Of a DNA stretch of 49,501 bases, positions 14,893-22,872 are shown in pieces (within the stretch, counting starts at the first letter, position 1; every line of letters begins with the position of its first letter). The notes below the pieces were generated by a model. That model was not told the origin of the DNA and did no database searches. It worked only from the letters and a program-made list of their open reading frames with translations. The translations under genes were made by a program, and so were the position numbers. Location of the stretch: assembly GCA_902784675.1 (NCBI GenBank), contig CACZVR010000004.1, positions 1 through 49,501 of the forward strand, read 5' to 3'. This DNA comes from an uncultured Bacteroidales bacterium. GTDB lineage: Bacteria > Bacteroidota > Bacteroidia > Bacteroidales > Muribaculaceae.

Positions 14893-17334
14893 TCAGGGGG
14901 TTGAGGGGAAGGAGATGAGCCAGTAGGCGTTTTCCTTGAGTTTGTTCATCAGCGCAGGTTCCAATGAGGGGTGAGATTCAATCCATGATTTAACGAGTTG
15001 CCGTGCCTCGTCGCTGGAGTGTCCGTCGAAAAGGCTGGAGAGCCAGTAACCGGGGAAGAAGATGTCACCGGTGCGTTGAATCTCCTCCAAGACGTCAAGC
15101 CCAGGCAGGATATAGCGGTTGCTGAAAGGCTCCCGTGAGGGATCATTGAGCAAAGCGAGCATCGTGCGAGCCCAAGGCTCCACACGGCGGTTCTCGACCT
15201 TGAGCAACTCGTTGAACAAGCGTTGCTGAACATCAGGGTCAGGGTTGCATGCCCGTGAGACGAAATCAAATTGGCGACGCTCGTCATCGGTCGAAAGACG
15301 GTCGCGCTGCACGGCGAGAATCGTCTGCCATTCACCAGGACGCATGATTGCGAGATGCCATGCCAACCGCATGTAGTCGCGATTGTTGAAAAACGAGGCA
15401 CTCTTCAGTTCCCAAACGGTATACAGCCTGTCCAGGACATCGGGTGAGACGGCTTTGAGCGACAGTTGTCGCAAGAGTGTTTGGCGCACCGACATCAAGC
15501 TGTGGTTTTGCGCCATGTCCATCAATTGCTGCTCGGCCAGCGTGCGATTCTGCACATCAAGACGAGTTGTGAGTGTGCCTAAAAAGCTGCACAAGGTTGA
15601 CGCGATGAGGTCATCGGTCTCGCGTTCAAGCCCCGTGAAGAATGAACTAAACAAGGTCTTGGCATCGATGGTGCCCATGTGAAAATTCTCATACAACGTG
15701 AGCACTGCAGAATAGCGTTCCAGTTTATCTTTGCCGTACCAAGAACCAAGCAGGTAGGACCCTAGCCGTTCATCGATGAGGAAACGGCCGTAGCCCTCGC
15801 CATGAGCGTTCACGACGGGATTGGAGCGAGGGGGAATCTTCACCGTGGCACGGTTGTCCATGTTCTTGAGCTCACAACTGCTGCCATAGGGCCAAAAGAC
15901 GATGTCAAAAGCCTGTTTCCATGTCAAGTCACGTCCCCACGGGTCTTGCTGAAGAATTTGCATGTCACCGTCGCCAGTCATGTCACACCTGTAAACAGGC
16001 ATACCTTTCTGCTTGACCCACACGTCGCTGAAAGACAGCGCACTGTGCTCGGGGGCAAACTTGTCGAGTTCGGCAATCAGGTCGTCCCAAGAGGCGTTGC
16101 TGTAGGCATAGCGTTGCAGATAGCTGCGCAGGCCTTGCTGCAATGCCTCGGCGCCTTTTTCCTGTTCCAGTTTGCGCATGACGATGGGCGCCTTGTGATA
16201 GATGATGTTGCCGTAGAGCAGTCCTGCCTTGTTGAGATTGTCCAGCGGCTGCTGGATGGGATGCGTGCCCAAGGTGCGGTCGGTGCTCATTGCAACAGGA
16301 TAATGGGTCTTGATAAAAGCCAGGTCGTGGTTCACATCGGGGAACTGCTCACGCGAAATCTTGTCGGCCATGAAGTTGGCATAGACCTCCTTGGTCCAGA
16401 CATCATCAAACCAACGCATCGTGACCAGGTCGCCAAACCACATGTGTGAGGTCTCATGCGCAATCAAATTGAGGCGCGTCAACTCCTCGTCGGGCGTGGG
16501 ATCGGGTCCCAGGAAAATTTCCCAGTCGGTGAACTGGATGCAACCCGGATGCTCCATTCCGCCGAACTGATAGCCGGGGAGGATGACAAAGTCGTATTTC
16601 TCGAACGGATAAGCGATGCCCGTGTAATCCTCCATCCAGCGCAACGAGAGCGCCACATGGTCGAAGACCACCGGGAGTTGAGCGACCTTGAGCGGATCGG
16701 TCTCACGGAACAGCGCCGTGAACTCACGACCGTCGCGTGCGACAGACTGCACCTGAAACATTCCCGCAGTGAACGAGAACAGATAGGTGGGAATGGGCTT
16801 ACTCGTCCCGTTGCTGATACTCACCCATCCGTCAGGAATGTTCAGTGTCAAGTCAAAGACCGCCTTGAGATCGGGTTGGTCGAAGCATGGGAAAGCGCTG
16901 CGGGCATGGTCGGGGACGAAGAGTGTGTAGAGGTAATCATCGTGACGGTTGAGCGCCTTGTCGCCGCTGCATCCGCTGATGGTGACGCTGTTCTCGCCAT
17001 GCTGCAGACAAGTTTTGGGGACGATGATGTGTTCCTCTTTCAAGCATGTCTCTACCCTATTGCCATTAATCATGATGAAGTCCTGCAACTGATCGGGCGT
17101 TGCCTGAAAATCAATTTGCAAGTCTTCGTCGCCATCCCAGAAAAACGTGATGGTCTCATTAAACGCCACTGGCTGCGAAACTTCACGCGGAACCGTAAAA
17201 GTCAACCTATAGCGCACATCGGAGATGTGAGCAGCACGGTATTGTGCCAACTCGAGCGAGACACCATTCTGCAATGTCACGGCGCCTGTCACGAGAGTGG
17301 AGATGAGGCAGGAGATCAGTAGCACTCTTTTCAT
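14893..17334 (-). CDS. M1-family metallo-aminopeptidase (aminopeptidase N type), exported
   Basis: The 813-residue protein has a signal peptide (MKRVLLISCLISTLVTGAVT) and the M1 peptidase layout: an N-terminal beta-saddle, then the exopeptidase motif GGMEHPG (258-264), the zinc site H293-E-x-x-H297 (IAHETSHMWFGDL) and third ligand E316 (VWTKEVYANF). A helical C-terminal domain of about 380 residues follows. It removes N-terminal residues from peptides, presumably in the periplasm for peptide use. It is the last gene of a run that begins with the SpoIIE-type protein, and its start codon abuts a 7-bp tandem repeat shared with the PPTase stop. It is shorter than E. coli PepN (about 870), as is usual for the Bacteroidales enzymes. 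Confidence 0.93.
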   Translation of the reverse strand: MKRVLLISCLISTLVTGAVTLQNGVSLELAQYRAAHISDVRYRLTFTVPREVSQPVAFNETITFFWDGDEDLQIDFQATPDQLQDFIMINGNRVETCLKEEHIIVPKTCLQHGENSVTISGCSGDKALNRHDDYLYTLFVPDHARSAFPCFDQPDLKAVFDLTLNIPDGWVSISNGTSKPIPTYLFSFTAGMFQVQSVARDGREFTALFRETDPLKVAQLPVVFDHVALSLRWMEDYTGIAYPFEKYDFVILPGYQFGGMEHPGCIQFTDWEIFLGPDPTPDEELTRLNLIAHETSHMWFGDLVTMRWFDDVWTKEVYANFMADKISREQFPDVNHDLAFIKTHYPVAMSTDRTLGTHPIQQPLDNLNKAGLLYGNIIYHKAPIVMRKLEQEKGAEALQQGLRSYLQRYAYSNASWDDLIAELDKFAPEHSALSFSDVWVKQKGMPVYRCDMTGDGDMQILQQDPWGRDLTWKQAFDIVFWPYGSSCELKNMDNRATVKIPPRSNPVVNAHGEGYGRFLIDERLGSYLLGSWYGKDKLERYSAVLTLYENFHMGTIDAKTLFSSFFTGLERETDDLIASTLCSFLGTLTTRLDVQNRTLAEQQLMDMAQNHSLMSVRQTLLRQLSLKAVSPDVLDRLYTVWELKSASFFNNRDYMRLAWHLAIMRPGEWQTILAVQRDRLSTDDERRQFDFVSRACNPDPDVQQRLFNELLKVENRRVEPWARTMLALLNDPSREPFSNRYILPGLDVLEEIQRTGDIFFPGYWLSSLFDGHSSDEARQLVKSWIESHPSLEPALMNKLKENAYWLISFPSTP

Positions 17335-17335
17335 G

Positions 17336-17363
17336 TTAGGAGTTAGGAGTTAGGAGTTAGAAG
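17336..17363 (+). repeat. 7-bp tandem array (TTAGGAG x4)
   Basis: There are three exact TTAGGAG units and one TTAGAAG. The minus-strand stop codon of the PPTase gene (TTA at 17350-17352 on plus) is part of the array. With period 7, stops fall in all three frames. Confidence 0.85.
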
Positions 17364-17913
17364 TGGTGAGGGCGTAGTTGTCCTTAATGAGGGTGGTGAA
17401 GCGGCAGTCTGCGGTGTGGAGAAGCATATTTTTCACATCGGGGATTTGGGCTTCGCCCTTCATCTTGTACAGGCTTTCCTTCATCGTCCAAAGGCGGGTG
17501 AATTCCACAGCCGGATTGGCCGAAGACAAGATGCAAAGCATCTCATCGTCATTCATCACATGCCTTGCCAATTCCTCGTCGTAATGGTCAAAGGTCTCGA
17601 CGTCGATGCCGACAGGGCTGTCGCTGACGGCGCAAGCCACTGCCGATGGGCAGTGGCTCATGCTGAAGTGTATGGTGTAGAGTGAATGATGCACAAGGGA
17701 GGGCTTACCGTTGGGGGCACAGGAGAAACGAGGCAATTCAGTGATGCCGTATTCCTGTCGTAAAGCCCGGTGCAGCAAGCGATAGGCCGCCACACAAAGG
17801 CGCTGGTCCAGTTCCCGTCGGTAGCGGAGCGCATACTCGCGTCGCTCGGGGCTCACCTCGTCCAAAGCCTCTTGCAGATCAAAATCCCATATATTCTCGT
17901 CGATGTAGATCAC
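17350..17913 (-). CDS. Sfp-type 4'-phosphopantetheinyl transferase
   Basis: This 187-residue protein transfers the phosphopantetheine arm of CoA to a carrier-protein serine. The family motifs are clear: FSMSHCPSAVACAV, then PVGIDVETFDHYDEELARHV with the Mg-binding D and E, and FTRLWTMKESLYKMKGE. Size and motifs fit the Sfp/HetI group rather than AcpS. It overlaps the upstream MATE-like gene by 4 bp and precedes the aminopeptidase by 15 bp. No polyketide, NRPS or aryl-polyene cluster is in the window, so its carrier protein is elsewhere. The coding end runs into the TTAGGAG array. Confidence 0.88.
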   Translation of the reverse strand: MIYIDENIWDFDLQEALDEVSPERREYALRYRRELDQRLCVAAYRLLHRALRQEYGITELPRFSCAPNGKPSLVHHSLYTIHFSMSHCPSAVACAVSDSPVGIDVETFDHYDEELARHVMNDDEMLCILSSANPAVEFTRLWTMKESLYKMKGEAQIPDVKNMLLHTADCRFTTLIKDNYALTTSNS

Positions 17914-18611
17914 TTCTTGAGTTCAAACTTGATGTGACGGGCCTTGTGCAACGCGAAGATGACCACAGCCTCGATCATGTAGGCAATGAGGTAGCTGTAC
18001 CACATGTGCTGTGGCAAGTACTTGGCCATGATCCACAAAATGGGAATGACTGTGAGCGACAAAGCAAACGAGATAAACAACGCCATGCTGTGCTGATTAT
18101 AGAGTTTATAGATAATCATCAGCACATAGATGTAGCAGAAGGGAATGAAGCTCAAGGCAAAAATCCTGAGTGCACGGTTACACTCAACGGTCGATGCGGC
18201 ATCCTCGGCGCCAAACAGGATGGTGATCACCTGAGGCCATATCAAGACCAGCAGGCAGGTGATTCCCATTGCCGTGGTAATGAAGCGCAGAGACTTGCGG
18301 ATGACAAAGGTGAATGCCTCATTGTTGCCTGTACCCGCCTGGATGGCACCCAGCGATTGCAGTGTGCGGCAAGTTCCTGCAACAAACAGGTTATAGATCT
18401 GCAGCAGGTTCATGCAGACCGAGAAAGCAAAAATACCTGTTCGTCCCAGTGTGGAGAGCACAGTGGTATTGGCCGTGAGCAACAGCTGCTCGTCCAAGGA
18501 TCGGTCCAGTTCATAGATGTAGGGCAGGTTATAGAAAACCTCACCGTTGTGGTTTACACTCTCAACATAAATCCCGTATTGTGAACGAGATAGCAGTGTT
18601 GAAGATTTCAT
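17910..18611 (-). CDS. Half-length MATE-like membrane protein (probably 5'-truncated)
   Basis: This 233-residue protein has about five membrane helices (for example FITTAMGITCLLVLIWPQVI, YIYVLMIIYKLY, MALFISFALSLTVIPILWIM) and an RTGIFAFSVCMNLLQIYNLF segment. It resembles the C-terminal half of a MATE or flippase-type transporter of about 440 residues. In-frame stops lie just upstream (about 18640-18650) and a complete different gene follows there, so no N-terminal half exists nearby. Either it is a decayed gene or a half-transporter working as a dimer. It sits between the outer-membrane barrel gene (36 bp upstream) and the PPTase (4-bp overlap), and the tight spacing suggests it is still translated. 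The family call is moderate. Confidence 0.55.
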   Translation of the reverse strand: MKSSTLLSRSQYGIYVESVNHNGEVFYNLPYIYELDRSLDEQLLLTANTTVLSTLGRTGIFAFSVCMNLLQIYNLFVAGTCRTLQSLGAIQAGTGNNEAFTFVIRKSLRFITTAMGITCLLVLIWPQVITILFGAEDAASTVECNRALRIFALSFIPFCYIYVLMIIYKLYNQHSMALFISFALSLTVIPILWIMAKYLPQHMWYSYLIAYMIEAVVIFALHKARHIKFELKK

Positions 18612-18647
18612 AATTATGGAAATATCGGGGTTCTTATTTGGTTACAG

Positions 18648-20012
18648 TTACCATTTGGTAGAAAAGATGCGCGGGTTGACGCTTAGCGTAATCCATCCCC
18701 ATCGCATGTTGGTTTTTGTACTGGAACGTTTCAGTCGTTCCATTGTCTCGCTCCCCCACATGAATGAGGCACCAGCAGCCACTCTCACGTCATGGCTAAT
18801 GGCATATCCTGCCTGAAATTCAATCATATGACCGAGGGTTTTCTTCATATCCTCGAGATCGGTTGCCGTGGCAAAGTAGTGGTAACTAGCATTGAGAAGC
18901 AAATTCTTCACTGGGCTATAGGCTGACCCTATATAGGCATTCTGGAGTCCAGGAGTGAATCCATCGTGATAGGCACTCACATAGAAAAAGTCCATTGCAC
19001 CGTAGAACTTGTGGTGTGAGCCATAGACCGTGTTGAAACCCTTGATGACGTCATGGTGCACCATGCCCACATTGTGTCCTGTGGGTACAGCAAAATACTT
19101 GTCACCACTCAAGTAGTCATAGCCAACCGTGACATTGAATTTTGGAGAGGGCATATAGGTGAGTTTAGAACTCATCATCCATGCTTGGATTTTGATGCCG
19201 TGCTCGTTTTTGCCGAACTGATTATAATAGGACGCCTCGGCATTCCAGTGGTCGGGCCGGAATGACAAATAGGCACCCGCCAGATGCTGGAACCATGTCT
19301 TTTCGAGTAACCCTTCCACAGCACACTGCATGCCGACGTTCATAAACAGCAAGGAAGCCCCTAACGGCAATCGCGGCAAGTCATAGTGATACCACAAAGT
19401 GTGCATGGTCTTGTAGGGTTGTGCACCATTCACATAGACGGAGCCACCTGAATTTATTACGTTGGCATTCTGGTTATAGGCCAGGATGAGGTGAGCCTTG
19501 TGGCCGTGGCCCTCATATCCCAAGCGCAAAATGTCATGGGACGAAGAAGCCATTGCCCAATCATCAGAGCCGATGATGCGCTCATCGTCATAGTTGAGCG
19601 CCACGCGTCCCACTTGGGCAAACAAGCCCGAACGAGTGGTCATCTTGGCCCATGTCTCGTACAAGTTTAAGGCACTTCCACCCTCTTGCCCCCACACAGC
19701 TGAATGCTGTGGAGTGACACGCATTTCGAGCCAGTCTCGCTTGAAATTAATCGGCAGTCGAGTGCGGCTGAGCACGAAATTGGAAGTCGGCACTTTGTCA
19801 GGTTCCACAATCTCATGGTCATCGTCCTCAATGACGGGTACTGCCGGCAGTCCTCCATACCGAGCCTCGCCACGTCCTAAAAACCGCAAGTCCACCGTCA
19901 GCTGGTTAGTCTGAACAGGAATCGAGTCACTGACGGGTTGTGCTGTCGCCAATAATGCAGGAATGGCGAGTGCTGCAAGCAGCCATCGCCTGATACTGTT
20001 GTTATTCATCAT
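18648..20012 (-). CDS. Outer-membrane beta-barrel protein (porin / alginate-export-like)
   Basis: The 454-residue protein has a signal peptide (RRWLLAALAIPALLATAQP). After about 60 residues it shows regular alternating aromatic strands typical of a barrel: LFAQVGRVALNYDDERIIGS, KAHLILAYNQN, HWNAEASYYNQFG, KFNVTVGYDYLSGD, LLLNASYHYFATATD. The FAQVGRVALNYDDERIIG segment resembles alginate-export/porin family proteins from Bacteroidetes. It probably forms a channel or receptor in the outer membrane. It starts 11 bp after the STAS gene stop, so it shares the transcript of the partner-switching genes, which is an unusual coupling. The substrate is unknown. Confidence 0.7.
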   Translation of the reverse strand: MMNNNSIRRWLLAALAIPALLATAQPVSDSIPVQTNQLTVDLRFLGRGEARYGGLPAVPVIEDDDHEIVEPDKVPTSNFVLSRTRLPINFKRDWLEMRVTPQHSAVWGQEGGSALNLYETWAKMTTRSGLFAQVGRVALNYDDERIIGSDDWAMASSSHDILRLGYEGHGHKAHLILAYNQNANVINSGGSVYVNGAQPYKTMHTLWYHYDLPRLPLGASLLFMNVGMQCAVEGLLEKTWFQHLAGAYLSFRPDHWNAEASYYNQFGKNEHGIKIQAWMMSSKLTYMPSPKFNVTVGYDYLSGDKYFAVPTGHNVGMVHHDVIKGFNTVYGSHHKFYGAMDFFYVSAYHDGFTPGLQNAYIGSAYSPVKNLLLNASYHYFATATDLEDMKKTLGHMIEFQAGYAISHDVRVAAGASFMWGSETMERLKRSSTKTNMRWGWITLSVNPRIFSTKW

Positions 20013-20023
20013 CGAGGGTGTGT

Positions 20024-20329
20024 TTACTCAAACTCAAAGAGGTTGATGAATCCCGTGATTTTGAACACGTTCTTGATGTCATCGTTGACATTGCGCAGGA
20101 TGACGCGTTTGCCTTTGGCCTTGGTCTTCTTGAGCACGTCGAGCAGGATGCGCAAACCGCTGGAAGCGATATACTCAAGTTCCTGGCACTCCATCACGAT
20201 GTCTTTCACCACCTCCTCGGCAGTGACAGGCTTCAAAATCTGCTCGGTTTCGATGGCTGCTGCGGTATCGAGCGAGCCAACCATGGTGACGATGATATTC
20301 TCGTCAAGTTCTTGGATTGTAGTTTTCAT
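20024..20329 (-). CDS. STAS-domain anti-sigma-factor antagonist-like protein
   Basis: This single STAS domain of 101 residues is the size of SpoIIAA/RsbV. The phosphorylation loop LEYIASSGLRILLDVLK (residues 51-67) carries Ser56/Ser57 in the conserved position. Beta strands IIVTMVGSLD and RVILRNV flank it. In partner switching such a protein is phosphorylated by an RsbW-type kinase and dephosphorylated by a SpoIIE/RsbU phosphatase; both activities appear to reside in the protein encoded 12 bp upstream. No cognate sigma factor is nearby, so the output target is unknown. Confidence 0.9.
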   Translation of the reverse strand: MKTTIQELDENIIVTMVGSLDTAAAIETEQILKPVTAEEVVKDIVMECQELEYIASSGLRILLDVLKKTKAKGKRVILRNVNDDIKNVFKITGFINLFEFE

Positions 20330-20341
20330 TGTCGTTTATAT

Positions 20342-22564
20342 TTAATTATCATTCTTTGTTAACATTTTCTTCATTGTGAGCACGTTCTTGCCGTCGGCGC
20401 GCTCATAGTTTATGGAGTCCATGAGCTGCTGCACGAGCAGTATGCCCAGTCCGCCAATCGGGCGTTCCTCGGCACTGAGGGTGGTGTCGGCGGTACCTCT
20501 CAAGGTGGGATCAAAAGCCTTGCCCTGATCGGAGATGATGAACTTGAGGCTCTGTTCAGTCGCCCTTGCCTGCACATGAATATCTCCAGTGGTACCCAAA
20601 GGATAGGCATAGCTCATCACGTTGACCACCGCCTCCTCGACGGCCAACATGAGCTGTGACGTGAGAGATGAGTCAAGGTTTAACCGGTTGGTCACATTTT
20701 TTACAAAATCATTCAGTTCGGGTACTCGCTGGACATCGTTAGTCAAATTGAGCGTTTCGTCCAGCACTGTTTTCTCATCAGGTCGGTGATAGTGGATGGC
20801 AAGCATCGTCAAGTCATCACTCTGTTGAGCACCAGCAGCAAACAATATCGCCTGCTCGTGCAAAGCATCCATCAGCACAGCAGGAGCGGTGCGTCCCTGC
20901 TCCATGCAATTGGTGGTGGTGTCAATGATGCGCTGCAGCCCAAACTGCTTGTGCTGCATGTTCATCGCCTCGGTCAAGCCGTCGGTGTAGAGCAGCAATG
21001 TCGCCTCGGCGGGCAGCTGGATTTCCTGTTGAACAAAAATAAAGTCCCCGAAGAGTCCGACCGGCAGGTTGGCATTCACGGACAGCATCTTCACGTCTTG
21101 ATCAATCAACAATGGCGCATCATGACCTGCATTGCAATAGCGCAGACGTCCAGTGGGCAAGTCAAGCACACCGATGAACATCGTGACGAACATGTTGGTC
21201 TCGTTTCCTTGGCACGAAGTCTCGTTAATCGCCTGAATCATTCTCTTGGGACTGCTCTCGTGCAAAGCCAACGAGCGGAAGAGAGAGTGGACAACGGCCA
21301 TTACCAATGATGACGGCACACCCTTGCCGCTGACATCACCGATGCAGAAGTAAAGTTTCTCGTCACGGATGAGATAGTCGAACAGGTCCCCACCCACCTC
21401 TAAAGCAGTAATCAGTTTGCCACAGACATCAACATCGTCACGTGAGATGCTGTCGCCAGGAATCATCTCGGACTGGATACTCTGGGCAATGCGCAATTCA
21501 CTATCGAATCGTTCCTTATTCAATTTGGACTTGTGCAGACGTTGCACATTGTGGTTGAAGCGGTACAAAATGAATCCCAACAGCGATAGTGCACCCAGCA
21601 TCAGCAACATGAAATTGCGACGCATAGCCTTTAGTTTGCTGAACACCTCGTTATCATAGCACACCATCACGACCTGCCAATGAGGCTGCCCTTTCATGAA
21701 AGCATAGTAGGCATAGCCCTTGCCATTTGTCTTGCTGTCGAATGTGATGATCTTGCTGATGCCCGTGCTGCTCGATTCGCGCTCATAGGTGCTGTCGTTA
21801 ATCATACGGACCACGGCGGCGACATCGCTTTGTTTTTTGTGAGTCGAGTCGGGCTGCGAGATGAGGCGTCCGTCCCCTGTGAGCAACAGGAAGAATGTCG
21901 AGGGGTCATTGTGGCGGGTGTTCAAGGTATCAATGATGCCTTTGGTGGCCAAATCTATTCCAAACACTCCGACGACCTTGCCTGTGGCGTCGGTGAGTGG
22001 CGTGGCATAGGTCGTGACCTGTTGTCCGCTGCCAGCGGCATCCAGATAGGGGTCGGTCCAACGCGAAGCAACGTTCTCAACAGCCTGATGATAAAATTCG
22101 CGTTGGGTATAGTCGTGATGAGGGCTCGCCAACTGCTGGGTAACGACAGCGTCTCCACGTCGGATGGCAGCCTGCTCGAAGTACTCTCCTTGATTAGGGT
22201 AATAGCCTGGTACATAGGCCACAAAAGCGCTCATCACGTCTCCATTGAGGAAAACAAGACGCTCAAGGATTTGATAGATGTGTTCGGGACTTTTCAGTTG
22301 TCGCTGAATTGGCCACAAATAGTTGTTCAGCATCTTCTCGTTAGACTTGAGCATACCCCTCACGCGAACCGATTTGAGTGTCATCTCACTCTCGGCTCGG
22401 TAGTCTAGCTCAGTCTCCATGAGACGATGGGTGTATCGGTATTGGGCCAGCGAGATGGCCTCGATGAGTGCGCCAGCAAGGAGAATCACTCCCACAGCCG
22501 AAAAGGCTCTCCAAGAGTGACGCACCATGCGCTTAAATCGATCTATCATCTGCTTGACGGTCAT
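20342..22564 (-). CDS. Membrane sensor with Cache-like, SpoIIE/PP2C phosphatase and RsbW-type HATPase domains
   Basis: The 740-residue protein starts at the ATG at 22564; an upstream TTG at 22603 is less likely. A membrane helix (about 19-38) precedes a periplasmic Cache-like sensor (about 45-290, with YYPNQGEYFEQ, YLDAAGSGQQVTTYATPLTD and GVFGIDLATKG), then a second helix (FMLLMLGALSLLGFILYRF). The SpoIIE/PP2C domain follows (SIQSEMIPGD, VGGDLFDYLI, FCIGDVSGKGVPSSLVMAVV, LLLYTDGLTEAMN). The C-terminus is a GHKL ATPase with N box AVEEAVVNVMSYAYP, ISDQGKAFDP and PIGGLGILLV. Phosphatase and kinase for the adjacent STAS protein therefore seem fused in one sensor. It is first in an operon with the STAS, barrel, MATE-like, PPTase and peptidase genes. 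Confidence 0.9.
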   Translation of the reverse strand: MTVKQMIDRFKRMVRHSWRAFSAVGVILLAGALIEAISLAQYRYTHRLMETELDYRAESEMTLKSVRVRGMLKSNEKMLNNYLWPIQRQLKSPEHIYQILERLVFLNGDVMSAFVAYVPGYYPNQGEYFEQAAIRRGDAVVTQQLASPHHDYTQREFYHQAVENVASRWTDPYLDAAGSGQQVTTYATPLTDATGKVVGVFGIDLATKGIIDTLNTRHNDPSTFFLLLTGDGRLISQPDSTHKKQSDVAAVVRMINDSTYERESSSTGISKIITFDSKTNGKGYAYYAFMKGQPHWQVVMVCYDNEVFSKLKAMRRNFMLLMLGALSLLGFILYRFNHNVQRLHKSKLNKERFDSELRIAQSIQSEMIPGDSISRDDVDVCGKLITALEVGGDLFDYLIRDEKLYFCIGDVSGKGVPSSLVMAVVHSLFRSLALHESSPKRMIQAINETSCQGNETNMFVTMFIGVLDLPTGRLRYCNAGHDAPLLIDQDVKMLSVNANLPVGLFGDFIFVQQEIQLPAEATLLLYTDGLTEAMNMQHKQFGLQRIIDTTTNCMEQGRTAPAVLMDALHEQAILFAAGAQQSDDLTMLAIHYHRPDEKTVLDETLNLTNDVQRVPELNDFVKNVTNRLNLDSSLTSQLMLAVEEAVVNVMSYAYPLGTTGDIHVQARATEQSLKFIISDQGKAFDPTLRGTADTTLSAEERPIGGLGILLVQQLMDSINYERADGKNVLTMKKMLTKNDN

Positions 22565-22619
22565 ACCATGAGTTTTTACATGAAAATGCAGTAAATTAGC
22601 CAATTATACATTGGCAATG

Positions 22620-22627
22620 CAAAGATA
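22620..22627 (-). promoter_or_regulatory. Bacteroidetes -7 element upstream of the SpoIIE-type gene
   Basis: The minus strand reads TATCTTTG, a full TAnnTTTG match, about 55 nt before the ATG at 22564. No good -33 element was found. The location supports the downstream ATG over the TTG at 22603. Confidence 0.5.
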
Positions 22628-22692
22628 ATTGATTTATATTTAATAAGGTGATAAAAGGCGAACAAAATAGCTCTTGATGTGACAATGGGAGG

Positions 22693-22762
22693 GAGGAGCG
22701 AGGAGAGAGGAGCGAGGAGGGAGGAGAGAAGAGAGAAGAGAGAAGAGAGAAGAGAGAGGAGG
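22693..22762 (+). repeat. 7-bp polypurine tandem array (GAGGAGN/GAAGAGA, ten units)
   Basis: Ten consecutive heptamers: five GAGGAG-type, four GAAGAGA, one GAGGAGG. The tract is pure purine on plus and could adopt triplex structure. It lies in the 308-bp gap between the alcohol dehydrogenase stop and the SpoIIE-type start; that gap also holds a hairpin (22816-22851) and no coding frame I trust. Confidence 0.85.
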
Positions 22763-22815
22763 GAATGAACTAGCTGGAGGGGATGGAGGAAACGGGTGAG
22801 TTTTTTGATGACGAT

Positions 22816-22851
22816 TAGCCCCCAGTGAAGAGGCTGGTTCACTAGGGGCTA
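22816..22851 (-). terminator. Hairpin after the alcohol dehydrogenase gene (possible terminator)
   Basis: TAGCCCC pairs with GGGGCTA and AGTGAA with TTCACT, with one internal mismatch. The 13 paired bases are strong, but no T run follows on the minus strand, so termination by this hairpin alone is uncertain. Confidence 0.45.
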
Positions 22852-22872
22852 GGTCATGGTGATGGGATTCTG

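Noticed and set aside
15802-17322. Long antisense frames within the M1 aminopeptidase gene
   Set aside because: The minus-strand protein has complete M1 motifs; the antisense translations are Val/Gly/His-rich with no recognisable domain.
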